DNA of 64,000 nucleotides from an uncultured Pelagibacteraceae bacterium (lineage in GTDB: Bacteria > Pseudomonadota > Alphaproteobacteria > Pelagibacterales > Pelagibacteraceae): the NCBI GenBank assembly GCA_902612235.1, contig CACMCJ010000003.1, positions 1-64,000 on the forward strand. The letters are read 5' to 3'. Positions 54,770-64,000 of this stretch are shown piece by piece. The translations under genes were made by a program, and so were the position numbers. Under the pieces are notes generated by a model that saw nothing but the letters and a program-made list of their open reading frames with translations, was not told the DNA's origin and ran no database searches. How positions within the stretch are numbered: the first letter of the stretch is position 1; each line of letters begins with the position of its first letter.

Positions 54770-55491
54770 TGAAAATATTCCCAGCTATAGATATTAAAGA
54801 CAAAAGATGTGTGAGATTGATCAAAGGAGACTTTGCAAACAAAACCGTATATGAAATCTCACCAATTGATCAAGCTGGTAAATATAAAGATCACGGCTTT
54901 AAAAATTTACATATTGTTGATTTGGATGGTGCATTAACTGGTAAGACGGTCAATTTAGATATTATCAAAGAAATAGTAAGTAAATACGATTTAAAGATTG
55001 AAATAGGTGGTGGTGTTAGATCTCTCAATAGCATTAAGCAATATATTGAAGCAGGTGTTGAGAAGGTAATTTTAGGCAGTGGTGCAATTAAAAATAAAGA
55101 ATTTCTAAAAGAGGCTTGTGAAAAGTTTAAAAGTCAAATTGCTTTAGGATTAGATGCAAAAGATGGAAATCTTTCTGTGTCAGGCTGGAAAGAGAATTTG
55201 AATGTTAAAACAATAGACTTTCTCAAAGAAGTAAACGACTATGGAGTAAGCCGAATAATTTACACAGATATAAATAGAGATGGAATGAAGACAAGCCCTA
55301 ATTATGACGAAACTGTAAAAATCGCAGAACTATCTAATTGTCCTGTTTTGATTTCAGGAGGTGTTTCTTCAATTAACGATATTAAGAAAGCTAAAGAATT
55401 AAAGAATAAAAAAATTGAAGGTATCATTGTTGGTAAAGCAATTTATGATGGCGATATTAAGCTTGAAGATTTGGCAAAAGAAATAGATTAA
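54769..55491 (+). CDS. hisA: ProFAR isomerase
   Basis: A 240-residue TIM barrel. FPAIDIKDKRCVRLIKGDF, IGGGVRSL and ALGLDAKDGNLSVSGW are the family phosphate and catalytic sites. Its stop is one base before the small basic ORF, then hisF. Confidence 0.96.
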   Translation: MKIFPAIDIKDKRCVRLIKGDFANKTVYEISPIDQAGKYKDHGFKNLHIVDLDGALTGKTVNLDIIKEIVSKYDLKIEIGGGVRSLNSIKQYIEAGVEKVILGSGAIKNKEFLKEACEKFKSQIALGLDAKDGNLSVSGWKENLNVKTIDFLKEVNDYGVSRIIYTDINRDGMKTSPNYDETVKIAELSNCPVLISGGVSSINDIKKAKELKNKKIEGIIVGKAIYDGDIKLEDLAKEID

Positions 55492-55492
55492 A

Positions 55493-55627
55493 ATGGTTGC
55501 AAAATTATCAACGATTAGACGTAAAATAAGAAATGGGGAAAAACTTGGTTTTTCAGAAAGAGCTAGAGCAGTAAATAAAGGATTATTACCTAGCAAAGCA
55601 AAAAAGAAAAAAAATGTTAAAAAATAG
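55493..55627 (+). CDS. Small basic protein, 44 residues, between hisA and hisF
   Basis: An ORF starting one base after the hisA stop (TAAaATG) and overlapping the first 14 bases of hisF. It reads [20 protein letters not shown] at the start, then [12 protein letters not shown] and a lysine-rich end. It is predicted helical, strongly basic, and not a ribosomal protein I recognise. Exact packing between two genes supports translation, but its size and A-rich content allow a chance ORF. Confidence 0.5.
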   Translation: MVAKLSTIRRKIRNGEKLGFSERARAVNKGLLPSKAKKKKNVKK

Positions 55628-56381
55628 AATTATACCTTGCTTAGATGTTAAAAATGGAAGAGTTGTCAAAGGAATTAACTTTGTTGAATTAAAAGATGCT
55701 GGTGATCCAGTAGAACAAGCAAAGATTTATAGTGAAGGTGGTGCAGATGAAATCTGTTTTTTGGATATAACTGCATCAAATGAAAATAGGGATACAATTA
55801 TTGATATAGTAAGAAAAACAGCTAAAGAGTGTTTTGTTCCGTTAACGGTAGGTGGAGGCGTAAGAACGATTCAAAATATTACTGATTTATTATTGGCTGG
55901 AGCAGATAAAGTTTCTATTAATACTGCTGCAGTAAAAAATATTGATTTTGTTAAAGAGGCTTCAAAAAAATTTGGAAATCAATGTATTGTAGTAGCTATA
56001 GATGCTAAAAAAGTGTCAGAAAATAAATGGGAAGTATTCACTCATGGAGGAAGGAATAAAACTGGCATTGACGCTGTAGAATTTGCAAAAAAGGTCGAGG
56101 TTAATGGAGCTGGAGAAATCCTCTTAACTTCAATGGATAAAGATGGGACTAAGTCTGGTTACGATATAGATCTGCTAAAAACAATTACAAAAAGCACCAA
56201 TATTCCTGTAATTGCATCCGGTGGAGTTGGAACCTTAGATCATTTATACGATGGTATCGTTAAAGGTGGAGCAAGTGCTGTTTTAGCTGCTTCCATATTT
56301 CATTATGGTGAATTTAAAATTAAAGATGTTAAAGAATATTTGAATTCTAAAAATGTATCTGTAAGGTTATATGATGTTTGA
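55614..56381 (+). CDS. hisF: Imidazole glycerol phosphate synthase, cyclase subunit HisF
   Basis: A 255-residue TIM barrel. [17 protein letters not shown] with the catalytic Asp, [30 protein letters not shown] and [11 protein letters not shown] match HisF. It overlaps both the small ORF (14 bases) and hisE (11 bases). Confidence 0.97.
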   Translation: MLKNRIIPCLDVKNGRVVKGINFVELKDAGDPVEQAKIYSEGGADEICFLDITASNENRDTIIDIVRKTAKECFVPLTVGGGVRTIQNITDLLLAGADKVSINTAAVKNIDFVKEASKKFGNQCIVVAIDAKKVSENKWEVFTHGGRNKTGIDAVEFAKKVEVNGAGEILLTSMDKDGTKSGYDIDLLKTITKSTNIPVIASGGVGTLDHLYDGIVKGGASAVLAASIFHYGEFKIKDVKEYLNSKNVSVRLYDV

Positions 56382-56646
56382 AAACTTAGAACAATTAATA
56401 AAAACAATCAGGGAGAGGAAAAATTCTTCTCCTGATAAATCTTACACGAATAAGCTTCTTAACAATAAGAACTTAAGTGTTTCAAAAGTAAAAGAAGAAA
56501 TTGGAGAATTAATTGAATCTGTGGAAAAAAATTCAAATAAAGTACACGAAGCTACTGATGTGATATATCATTTAATGGTTTATCTAGAGGTTAACAATAT
56601 AAAGATTGAAGACGTTATGACCGAACTTAAGAAAAGACAAAAATGA
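56371..56646 (+). CDS. hisE: Phosphoribosyl-ATP pyrophosphatase
   Basis: A 91-residue all-alpha MazG-like protein: [26 protein letters not shown] and [15 protein letters not shown] carry the EExxE and ExxD metal sites. It catalyses the second step of histidine synthesis. HisI is not in the window. ATGA overlap with the HIT gene. Confidence 0.93.
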   Translation: MMFENLEQLIKTIRERKNSSPDKSYTNKLLNNKNLSVSKVKEEIGELIESVEKNSNKVHEATDVIYHLMVYLEVNNIKIEDVMTELKKRQK

Positions 56647-56999
56647 GTTACGATAAAAACAATATATTTGCAAAAATACTTAGAGGAGAAATCCCTTGTA
56701 AAAAAGTTTATGAAAATGAGCATGTGCTAGCCTTTCATGACATTAATCCACAAAAAAAAGTCCATGTCCTGGTTATTCCTAAGGGCGCGTATACTGATTT
56801 AGATGATTTTAATAATAAGGCATCGGATAAAGAGATTGTAGAATTTAACAGAGCTGTTTCACATGTGGCTAATTTATTGGGTTCAAAAAATAAAGGTTAT
56901 AGAGCTCTAACAAATATTGGAAGTGATGGTGGACAAGAAGTTCCTCACTTACATTTTCATATTTTTGCAGGTGAAATAATAGGCAAGATGGTAAGTTAA
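56643..56999 (+). CDS. HIT family hydrolase (HinT-like)
   Basis: A 118-residue nucleotide hydrolase of the histidine triad family: NIFAKILRGEIPCKKVYENE at the start, KVHVLVIPK, and the triad H102-x-H104-x-H106 in VPHLHFHIFAG. HinT proteins act on nucleoside phosphoramidates. It overlaps the acetyltransferase start by one base. Confidence 0.95.
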   Translation: MSYDKNNIFAKILRGEIPCKKVYENEHVLAFHDINPQKKVHVLVIPKGAYTDLDDFNNKASDKEIVEFNRAVSHVANLLGSKNKGYRALTNIGSDGGQEVPHLHFHIFAGEIIGKMVS

Positions 57000-57505
57000 T
57001 GGTTTCTAGAATTAAAAGATATTTTTTGGAGATTAAAGATTTTTCAAACACGATTAATTTAAACCTCCCTGAATATTATAAGATTGTATTAGATGATAAA
57101 AATGATTTTCATTTAAATAAATTTTTTTATAAACAAATCGGTGAAGATCATTATTGGAGAGATAGGTTACTTTGGTCGGATAAAGAATGGATAAAATATG
57201 TTTCCAATAAAAATCTAGAAACACATGTTCTAAAAAAAGGAGATGATCTAGTTGGATATTATGAACAAGAACACCATCCAAGCACAAATGAAGTTGAATT
57301 AATCAATATGGGTGTTCTAAAAAAATTTAGAGGCTTAAAACTCGGCTCAACTCTTGTTAACCATGCTATTGCTAGTGCATCAAGAAAAAATCCGGAAAGA
57401 ATGTGGGTTCATACTTGTAGTTTAGATCATAAGCACGCTCTTCAAAATTATAAATCAAAAGGATTTGAGATTTTTAAAGAAGAAGAAATAGATTTTGTGG
57501 CTTAA
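56999..57505 (+). CDS. GNAT family N-acetyltransferase
   Basis: A 168-residue protein with the acetyl-CoA-binding motif in its second half: VELINMGVLKKFRGLKLGST, then LVNHAIASASRKNPERMWVH and NYKSKGFE. The substrate is unknown. It starts on the hisE-HIT transcript (TAATG) and overlaps the convergent lolA end by four bases. Confidence 0.9.
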   Translation: MVSRIKRYFLEIKDFSNTINLNLPEYYKIVLDDKNDFHLNKFFYKQIGEDHYWRDRLLWSDKEWIKYVSNKNLETHVLKKGDDLVGYYEQEHHPSTNEVELINMGVLKKFRGLKLGSTLVNHAIASASRKNPERMWVHTCSLDHKHALQNYKSKGFEIFKEEEIDFVA

Positions 57506-58071
57506 TTTGATTCAGGAATTTTAAAAGTCCCTTTTTCAAATTTATCGTTTTTTGAAACAATTCTTAATGAAAAGTTTACATCGTTTTTGTATTGATCGAT
57601 AATTCGCCAACCTTTCAAGTCTAATGTTTTTCTATCAAAAAAAACTGTTATTTCATTATCACTAAGGTAGGTGAGCTTTATAATGTAGTCAGTTAATTTT
57701 AGTTCTCCTGACCGAATGATTTCCATTAGTTTATCTTTATACAAAATATTTATGAATGGAGATTTTGAAATTGGATAATAATAGGTTTTATTATACCTTT
57801 TTTGTGTAATTGCTAATCTTTTATTGTTAATTACTAACTCTTTCTCCTTGTTGTCAAAATAGTTACATTTTAGTTTTCCAGGAAATTCTAAAAGACAATT
57901 ACCTTTTTCATTTTGTTCATTAACTAATTGATCAAAGGTAAATTCTAATGAATTTAAATTATTTAATTCGTTAATTATTTGGTCTTTTTCAATAGCATGA
58001 AGAATTGTTGATAATAAAAAAAAAACTGAGAATAGTAATTTTTTTTTAAAGTACTTCACGTTTGCCAACAT
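57502..58071 (-). CDS. lolA: Outer-membrane lipoprotein carrier LolA
   Basis: A 189-residue periplasmic protein with signal sequence (YFKKKLLFSVFFLLSTILHA). The mature part has LEFTFDQLVNEQNEKGNCLL, FPGKLKCNY, a beta-rich LYKDKLMEI region and a DLKGWRIIDQYKND stretch as in LolA. It carries lipoproteins from LolCDE to the outer membrane. The start lies inside the end of ftsK (26-base overlap), an arrangement common in Alphaproteobacteria. Confidence 0.87.
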   Translation of the reverse strand: MLANVKYFKKKLLFSVFFLLSTILHAIEKDQIINELNNLNSLEFTFDQLVNEQNEKGNCLLEFPGKLKCNYFDNKEKELVINNKRLAITQKRYNKTYYYPISKSPFINILYKDKLMEIIRSGELKLTDYIIKLTYLSDNEITVFFDRKTLDLKGWRIIDQYKNDVNFSLRIVSKNDKFEKGTFKIPESN

Positions 58072-60127
58072 GATTTGCTTTACTTACGATACCTTTTTCT
58101 TCCATCATATCTATAATTCTAGCAGCTCTATTGTACCCAATTTGTAATTTTCTCTGCAAGAAACTCGTAGAAGCTTTACCTTCTGATTTAATCATTTCTA
58201 CGGCTTGATTAAATAATTCGTCTTCATCACCTTCGCTTCCACTAGATAACGAGCTTTCAATTATTTCCTGAGAAGTAATCTCTTCCATGTATTCTGGTTC
58301 ACCTTGTGCTCTTAAAGAGTTTGTTACTCTTTCAATCTCTTGTTCTGAAACATATGGACCATGAATTCTCACGATTCTATTTGCTGATGACATAAATAAC
58401 ATGTCCCCTTTGCCTAGCAACTGTTCAGCTCCTTGCTCTCCTAAAATAGTTCTGCTATCTATTTTAGAGCTTACTTGAAACGATATTCTTGTTGGAAAGT
58501 TAGCCTTAATTGTACCTGTTATTACATCAACGCTTGGTCTTTGTGTAGCCATAATTATATGAATCCCCGCTGCTCTGGCCATTTGAGATAACTTTTGAAT
58601 ATAATTTTCAATTTCTTTACCTGCTACTAGCATCAGGTCTGACATTTCATCAACAACAACTACGATATAAGGCATTTTAAGTTTGTGCTTAGAATTATAC
58701 CCATCAATATTTCTGACTCCAACCTTACTCATAAGTTTATATCTGCTGTTCATCTCTTTTACTGTCCAAGATAAAGCCGAAGTTGCTTTCTTTGCATCGG
58801 TTATTACCGGTGTTAATAAATGTGGTATCCCTTCGTAAGTTGATAGCTCCAACATTTTTGGATCAATTAAAATAAATTTACAAAGATCAGGACTTAGTTT
58901 GTAAAGTAGAGAAACAATAATGGTATTAATGCAAACAGATTTGCCAGAACCAGTTGTTCCCGCAATTAACAAATGAGGCATCGAACTGAGGTCCCCTACA
59001 ATAGGCATTCCTGAAATACTCTTTCCAAGTGCTATTGGCAGTCTCACATCCTTTTTTTGAAATTTGTCGTAAGATATTATTTCTCTTAAAGTTACACTTT
59101 CTCTTTCCTCATTTGGTATTTCAATTCCAACAGTATTTTTACCTGGGATAACAGAGACTCTTGTTGAAGTGGAACTTGTATTTCTTGCTAGGTCTTCAGA
59201 TAGATTGATTATTTTTGATACTTTAACTCCAGGTGCAGGTTCAAATTCATAAAGGCTTACAACAGGACCATTATTAATTGCTTTAATTTTTCCATCAATA
59301 CCAAAGTCTAACAAAATTTTTTCCATAAACCCTGCATCAGGACGGTTTTTGTTTTTATCAGAACTAAATTTGACTAAATTTTTTTCTAAATAATTTACAT
59401 CTGGTAATTTATATTTATTTTTTGAGATGTTTTGTTCTTTTTGCGAACTTAGATCTGTTTCAAATGTAAATGCTTGTTGTGGTTTTTCCAAAGTTTTAGG
59501 TTGATCTTCAATATTCATTTTACTAAAATCAGAAACATTCTCCTCTGTAGGTTTTTTTCTAAATATTGAAAAAATAAAAGAGAATACTTTTTTGTAATTT
59601 ATATCAGCAGAAAATGAAAAAAATATTATAGTCATTAAGAGCAAACCATAAGTCGAGTAGGTATTATCAATCCATGGAGCCCAAGTATTAATAAAATTAT
59701 ATGTTATTTTTCCAACAAAGCCTGAATTACCATTGTCAATTAACCAAAAAGAATTATCGAATGTTAAATAAATAAAAACTGTGCCTACAGTCAAATAAGC
59801 AACAACTAAAAATAATTTTAAAATTACTCTTTTTAATTGTTTATTTATTATTAAATCTAATCCCCAAAACAAAAAATTAAGTAATAATAAAAAAGAGGCT
59901 AAACCAAAACTTTGTAATAAAAAATCTGCAATGCTGCTGCCATAAATCCCAAAAAAATTCTGGATCTCAAAACTTCTATCCCCATAAATAAATGAAGGAT
60001 CTTCAGGAGAATAAGTTGTAAAGGCGATTGCGAGTGCGACGCTTGATAAAACTAGGATTAAACCTAGCAATTCAAAGGTTCGCTTTTTCAAAAAATTTGT
60101 TAAACTATCTAAAAAGTTTGTATTCAT
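58046..60127 (-). CDS. ftsK: DNA translocase FtsK
   Basis: A 693-residue chromosome-segregation motor. About four membrane helices (20-180), a short linker, and the motor domain with Walker A GTTGSGKS (390-397), VVVDEMSDLM, and ATQRPSVDVITG. The C-terminal gamma domain (about 630-690; FLQRKLQIGYNRAARIIDMM) reads KOPS on DNA. The linker is short compared with E. coli FtsK. It overlaps lolA. Confidence 0.97.
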   Translation of the reverse strand: MNTNFLDSLTNFLKKRTFELLGLILVLSSVALAIAFTTYSPEDPSFIYGDRSFEIQNFFGIYGSSIADFLLQSFGLASFLLLLNFLFWGLDLIINKQLKRVILKLFLVVAYLTVGTVFIYLTFDNSFWLIDNGNSGFVGKITYNFINTWAPWIDNTYSTYGLLLMTIIFFSFSADINYKKVFSFIFSIFRKKPTEENVSDFSKMNIEDQPKTLEKPQQAFTFETDLSSQKEQNISKNKYKLPDVNYLEKNLVKFSSDKNKNRPDAGFMEKILLDFGIDGKIKAINNGPVVSLYEFEPAPGVKVSKIINLSEDLARNTSSTSTRVSVIPGKNTVGIEIPNEERESVTLREIISYDKFQKKDVRLPIALGKSISGMPIVGDLSSMPHLLIAGTTGSGKSVCINTIIVSLLYKLSPDLCKFILIDPKMLELSTYEGIPHLLTPVITDAKKATSALSWTVKEMNSRYKLMSKVGVRNIDGYNSKHKLKMPYIVVVVDEMSDLMLVAGKEIENYIQKLSQMARAAGIHIIMATQRPSVDVITGTIKANFPTRISFQVSSKIDSRTILGEQGAEQLLGKGDMLFMSSANRIVRIHGPYVSEQEIERVTNSLRAQGEPEYMEEITSQEIIESSLSSGSEGDEDELFNQAVEMIKSEGKASTSFLQRKLQIGYNRAARIIDMMEEKGIVSKANHVGKREVL

Positions 60128-60182
60128 TACGAATCGATTACGTACTTTTTACCATTTTTATGAAAGTGTTAAAAATTTTTAT

Positions 60183-61292
60183 ATGATAAAACAGAGAATA
60201 TGCATTGTTGGAGACGGTCTTTCAGGCTTAATGACAGCTGTAGTTTTAGCTAAAGAGCCTTGTATAGAGGTAAACTTAATAGCTAAAAAAGGCATAAAAA
60301 TCAAAGATAAAAGGACAACTGCTATTTCAGGTACAAACTATGAGTTCATTAATCAAAATATTGCAAGTTTGAAAGAAAAATTGTTCTGGCCATCTAAAAA
60401 AATTGAGCTTTTTTATGAAACTTCTAAAGAAAATATAAATTTTTTGAATCTAAACGAAGCGAATTCTAATCTTATGTATGTTTTTGAAAATGATAAAATT
60501 AAAAGTTTATTATTGAAAGAAATTACAAAAAATAAAATTAGATTAATCAGAAAGGATGTAAAAAACTTAGATGAATTAAAAAATTATGATTTAATTATTC
60601 TCTGTATAGGTGGACAGTCTAAAATTTACAATAACATAACGAAAATTAGATCTATCAAGAAAGATTATAAAGAAATAGCTATTACAGGATGTGTAAAACA
60701 CAAATTTAAGACACTCAACACAAGCCAATTTTTTTTAAAAGAAGGTCCGTTAGCTATACTTCCCTTTTCAAAAAATTACTTCTCTTTTGTTTGGAGCGTA
60801 AAAAAATATTTTTACGAAAATAATTCAAAAAAAATTCCAATTTTAGTTAAAAACAAAATATTAGAAATATTGAAGAATAAACAAGATATTACTATTAGTA
60901 ATATTCAGTCGTATCCTATTTTTCTTAGTTTAAGGAGACAGTATCATCAAAAAAATATATTAATTCTTGGTGAGGGTTTGCACATTATTCATCCTGTAGC
61001 TGGTCAAGGTTTTAATTTAGTCTTAAGGGATATAAAAAAACTAAAAGAAATTATTAAATATTACGTGGGTTTAGGCATTTCTATTAAAAATAGCTATGCG
61101 CTAAATGACTTTTATAATAGCAGAAAACCAGAGAATACTATCATGAGCTTAGGCATTGATGCTACTCATAGCTTTTTTAAGCAAAATAAATACTTAGATC
61201 CATTTAAAGAAATAATTGTAAAAAATATTAAGAACAACGAGACATTAAAAAAATTCAGTAAAATAATCTCTAATCGAGGTTTATCATTATAA
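60183..61292 (+). CDS. UbiH/COQ6-like FAD monooxygenase, divergent
   Basis: A 369-residue flavoprotein with N-terminal GDGLSG (10-15) and RTTAIS (44-49), a hallmark of the ubiquinone hydroxylase family, plus PVAGQGFNLVLRDI (271-284). The GD motif usually read as GDAAH is GEGLH here (263-267), and the DG motif region reads IGGQSK (142-147) without Asp-Gly. It is shorter than UbiH. It probably hydroxylates the ubiquinone ring, but the altered FAD residues leave this open. Confidence 0.82.
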   Translation: MIKQRICIVGDGLSGLMTAVVLAKEPCIEVNLIAKKGIKIKDKRTTAISGTNYEFINQNIASLKEKLFWPSKKIELFYETSKENINFLNLNEANSNLMYVFENDKIKSLLLKEITKNKIRLIRKDVKNLDELKNYDLIILCIGGQSKIYNNITKIRSIKKDYKEIAITGCVKHKFKTLNTSQFFLKEGPLAILPFSKNYFSFVWSVKKYFYENNSKKIPILVKNKILEILKNKQDITISNIQSYPIFLSLRRQYHQKNILILGEGLHIIHPVAGQGFNLVLRDIKKLKEIIKYYVGLGISIKNSYALNDFYNSRKPENTIMSLGIDATHSFFKQNKYLDPFKEIIVKNIKNNETLKKFSKIISNRGLSL

Positions 61293-61296
61293 TTCA

Positions 61297-62625
61297 ATGA
61301 ACATTTATGCTTTATCATCGGGTAGAGGACCCTCTGGAATATCTATTGTTAGAATATCTGGCAAGGACACGCTTAATATTTGTCAAAATTTGACTAAGTC
61401 AAAAGATATAAAGTCGAATGAAGTTAATTTTTGTAAGTTTTATGACCCTAAAAATGATAATATAATAGATCCAGAGGCTCTATTATTGTGGTTTCCCGGG
61501 CCAAATAGCTATACTGGAGAAGATCTAGCAGAATTACAAATCCATGGAAGTAACGCAGTAATAAATGCCTTATTAAAAGTACTTTCCGAGCAAAAAAGCT
61601 GCAGATTAGCTGAACCAGGTGAGTTCACTAAAATTGCATTTCAAAATGATAAAATTGATTTGTTAAAAGCAGAAAGTATAGGAGATCTAATCCATTCCGA
61701 GACGGAACTGCAAAGACAACAAGCAGTTAAATTAGTTCAGGGCAATGCTTCGAATTATTATAATGATCTGAGGGAAAAAATAATAAAATCTCTTGCTTTT
61801 ATAGAAGCAAAAATTGATTTCGCAGAGGAAGATCTTCCAGAAAAAGTACTAAAAGATGCACACAAATCAATTAAAGAAATTCATTCAGAAATTACAAAAA
61901 TAATTAAAGATAATAAAGTTGGAGAAAAAATTAGAGACGGTTTTAGGGTTTCAATAACAGGAGAAGTTAATGCGGGGAAATCATCATTACTAAATTTACT
62001 TTCAAAAAGAGAAGTAGCAATTGTGTCAGATGAGGCTGGTACGACAAGAGATGTTATAGAAACCTATTTAAATTTGGATGGATACCCTGTAATTCTGGCT
62101 GATACTGCCGGTATAAGAGAAGCTAAAAACGAAGTTGAAAAAAAAGGTATTTCTTTAGCTTTCGGTAAATCAAAAGAAGCAGATTTAAATATAGTAGTCA
62201 TCGATAATTCATCAAAAAAAATTAATAAAGAAATACAGAGTATGATTAATAAAGATACTATAATTCTCTTAAATAAATCAGATGTTTCAGATAAGCAAAA
62301 TCACAAATTCGATGTTGATACTGTTTTAGCTTCAGTAAAAAATAATAAAAACATCGATAAATTGATAAATTTAGTTAAAGCGAAGCTAAGCAAAAAATTC
62401 ACATCAAATAATAGTGCTTTAATTACCAGAGAAAGGCATAGAGTTAAGCTAAACGAGTGTTTAAAAGAAATTGATAAGTTTCTTAAAAAGGATCAAAACA
62501 AAGACCTCGAATTAGCAGCAGAAGACCTAAGAATGGCCACACGACATCTTGGTAGCATCGTCGGTAAGGTAGATGTGGAAGAAATACTTGGATCTATATT
62601 CAAAGACTTCTGTATCGGTAAATAA
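61297..62625 (+). CDS. mnmE: tRNA modification GTPase MnmE
   Basis: A 442-residue protein: an N-terminal tetrahydrofolate-binding domain (IYALSSGRGPSGISIVRISG), a helical domain, and an inserted G domain with G1 GEVNAGKS (222-229) and DTAGIRE (269-275). It ends in the catalytic C-I-G-K (439-442). With MnmG it modifies wobble uridine-34 of tRNAs. It is followed by mnmG after a 42-base gap with only a short weak hairpin. Confidence 0.97.
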   Translation: MNIYALSSGRGPSGISIVRISGKDTLNICQNLTKSKDIKSNEVNFCKFYDPKNDNIIDPEALLLWFPGPNSYTGEDLAELQIHGSNAVINALLKVLSEQKSCRLAEPGEFTKIAFQNDKIDLLKAESIGDLIHSETELQRQQAVKLVQGNASNYYNDLREKIIKSLAFIEAKIDFAEEDLPEKVLKDAHKSIKEIHSEITKIIKDNKVGEKIRDGFRVSITGEVNAGKSSLLNLLSKREVAIVSDEAGTTRDVIETYLNLDGYPVILADTAGIREAKNEVEKKGISLAFGKSKEADLNIVVIDNSSKKINKEIQSMINKDTIILLNKSDVSDKQNHKFDVDTVLASVKNNKNIDKLINLVKAKLSKKFTSNNSALITRERHRVKLNECLKEIDKFLKKDQNKDLELAAEDLRMATRHLGSIVGKVDVEEILGSIFKDFCIGK

Positions 62626-62667
62626 AATACTTCTTGTATTCTTAATCTAGAGGTTTACATTCACAGA

Positions 62668-64000
62668 ATGACAAAACAAAGCTATGATGTAGTAGTTATA
62701 GGTGGAGGACATGCTGGATGTGAGGCAGCAGCAGCCTCCGCTAGAATGGGCGTAAATACTGCTCTTTTTACCCATAAAATAGAGACTATTGGTGAGATGT
62801 CATGTAATCCTGCTATTGGCGGACTTGGAAAAGGTCATCTTGTCAGAGAAATAGATGCTTTAGATGGTGTAATGGGTGTTGTAGCTGATAAATCAGGTAT
62901 TCAATTTAGATTATTAAATAGAAGTCGTGGTCCAGCAGTGCAAGGACCAAGGACTCAATCAGACAGAGCTCTTTACAAAGAGCATATGCAAAAGATTTTA
63001 TTAAATTATGAAAATTTAGAGGTCGTAGCTGATCCAGTAATACAATTCTTATTTAATGACAACAAAGTTATAGGGTTTGTATGCCAGAGCGGTAAAGAAG
63101 TAAGAACTAAAGAATTAATACTAACGACAGGAACTTTTTTGAATGGTTTAATACATATAGGTGAAAAGCAAATACCAGCTGGTCGGTATGATGAAAAACC
63201 TTCTACCGGTTTGAGTGAACAATTAGCAAAATTTAAAATGCTAATTGGAAGATTAAAAACCGGAACACCTCCTAGATTAGATGGTGATACAATTAATTAT
63301 GATGATTTAGAAATGCAGCCTGCTGATGATGATCATTATTATTTTTCTTTCCTAACGAATAAGATTGACAATAAGCAGATTAAATGTGCGATGACCTATA
63401 CGAATAATGATGTACATAAAATCATAAGCGATAATATTTCAAGTAGTGCTATGTATTCAGGAAATATTAAAGGAGTAGGCCCAAGGTATTGTCCATCAAT
63501 AGAAGATAAAATTGTTAAGTTTAAGGAGAAAGAAAAACATCAAATATTTTTAGAACCAGAAGGACTAAAGGACAATACTATTTACCCAAATGGTATATCT
63601 ACTTCTCTTCCAGAAGAGATACAGCTTAAAATATTAGCAAAAATAAAGGGTTTAGAGCACGTTAAGATGAAAAGAGCTGGATATGCAATAGAGTATGATT
63701 ATGTAGATCCTAGAGAGCTAAAAGCTACCTTAGAAACAAAAAAAATTAATTCTTTATTTCTAGCTGGTCAAATTAATGGAACTACAGGTTATGAAGAAGC
63801 TGCTGCACAGGGACTAATTGCTGGTATCAATGCAGCTCTTAAAGTGAAAAACATGGGTGAATTTATACTAGATAGGTCCACTTCTTATATTGGAGTTATG
63901 ATAGATGATTTAATTACTAAGGGTGTATCAGAACCTTATAGAATGTTTACATCTAGAGCTGAGTATAGATTAACTTTAAGAGCGGACAATGCAGATCAAC
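62668..64000 (+). CDS. mnmG: tRNA uridine 5-carboxymethylaminomethyl modification enzyme MnmG, 3' end cut
   Basis: The FAD-binding partner of MnmE. The ATG at 62668 gives [20 protein letters not shown] with the GGGHAG dinucleotide site (12-17), then [42 protein letters not shown] and [15 protein letters not shown]. About 444 codons are present without a stop; the rest lies past base 64000. In related genomes rsmG, parA and parB follow. Confidence 0.97.
   Translation, partial: MTKQSYDVVVIGGGHAGCEAAAASARMGVNTALFTHKIETIGEMSCNPAIGGLGKGHLVREIDALDGVMGVVADKSGIQFRLLNRSRGPAVQGPRTQSDRALYKEHMQKILLNYENLEVVADPVIQFLFNDNKVIGFVCQSGKEVRTKELILTTGTFLNGLIHIGEKQIPAGRYDEKPSTGLSEQLAKFKMLIGRLKTGTPPRLDGDTINYDDLEMQPADDDHYYFSFLTNKIDNKQIKCAMTYTNNDVHKIISDNISSSAMYSGNIKGVGPRYCPSIEDKIVKFKEKEKHQIFLEPEGLKDNTIYPNGISTSLPEEIQLKILAKIKGLEHVKMKRAGYAIEYDYVDPRELKATLETKKINSLFLAGQINGTTGYEEAAAQGLIAGINAALKVKNMGEFILDRSTSYIGVMIDDLITKGVSEPYRMFTSRAEYRLTLRADNADQ

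Overview
The window is a gene-dense, strongly A+T-rich stretch of bacterial chromosome. Its gene set and order point to the SAR11 clade (Pelagibacterales, Alphaproteobacteria). Signs of this are very short or overlapping intergenic gaps (no gap reaches 300 bases; the largest is 268), many ATGA and TAATG start/stop overlaps, A-rich lysine codons, small regulatory regions, alphaproteobacterial marker genes (a DUF2794-type gene, an IalB-type secreted protein, the hemE / ppsR neighbourhood) and a TRAP transporter. The species call is inference from gene content; no 16S gene is present. Almost everything is intact chromosomal core. I see no insertion sequence, prophage, CRISPR array or integron.

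Layout. 1-3537: rpsP (cut by the window edge) and ffh on the minus strand, a hairpin-rich divergent spacer, then dapF and ftsY on the plus strand, so both SRP GTPases are here. 3534-16642, all minus: an alpha/beta hydrolase, an EamA exporter, a 59-residue membrane protein, an amidase and a three-part TRAP transporter. Upstream of these are a D-2-hydroxyacid dehydrogenase, a GlcD-type flavoprotein, an aminotransferase, two tandem FMN 2-hydroxyacid oxidases and a PagL-like outer-membrane protein. This block looks like an uptake and oxidation module for 2-hydroxy or 2-keto acids. 16690-20811: cytochrome c maturation genes ccmC-D-E-F-G-H. 20993-24685: hspQ, a YciB-family gene, DUF2794, a Bax-inhibitor-1 protein, an aldo/keto reductase and an IalB-like protein. 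24686-31625: argG, PsiE-like, folD, YggT-like, MscS channel, hemD, hemC, tsaD and an EVE-domain protein. 31648-37091: an acetate module, namely acetyl-CoA synthetase with an unusual lysine/arginine-rich head and a two-subunit sodium/solute symporter ending in a clear terminator.

37138-43446: rpe, a heparinase-like gene, purH, a pterin carbinolamine dehydratase, tRNA-Gly(GCC), a Lon-N-domain protein and rho. 43509-50085: hemJ, hemH and hemE on the minus strand and ppsR, maf, aroE, coaE and dnaQ on the plus strand diverge from a very A+T-rich 268-base gap, followed by secB and fxsA on the minus strand. This is the arrangement that flanks the replication origin in Caulobacter and Rickettsia, so the gap is my candidate oriC. 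50521-57505: Tim44-like and Smr proteins, hslUV, then hisB-hisH-hisA-(44-residue basic ORF)-hisF-hisE, a HIT protein and a GNAT acetyltransferase. 57502-64000: lolA, ftsK, a UbiH-like flavoprotein, mnmE and the first part of mnmG.

The least ordinary elements are the candidate origin, the three-hairpin spacer before ffh, the basic head on acetyl-CoA synthetase, the identical AAGGGGG ribosome-binding geometry shared by dctP, acs and the symporter operon, an 18-bp palindrome before that operon, the duplicated RDLPGG modules on the PagL-like protein, and two small ORFs squeezed into operons.
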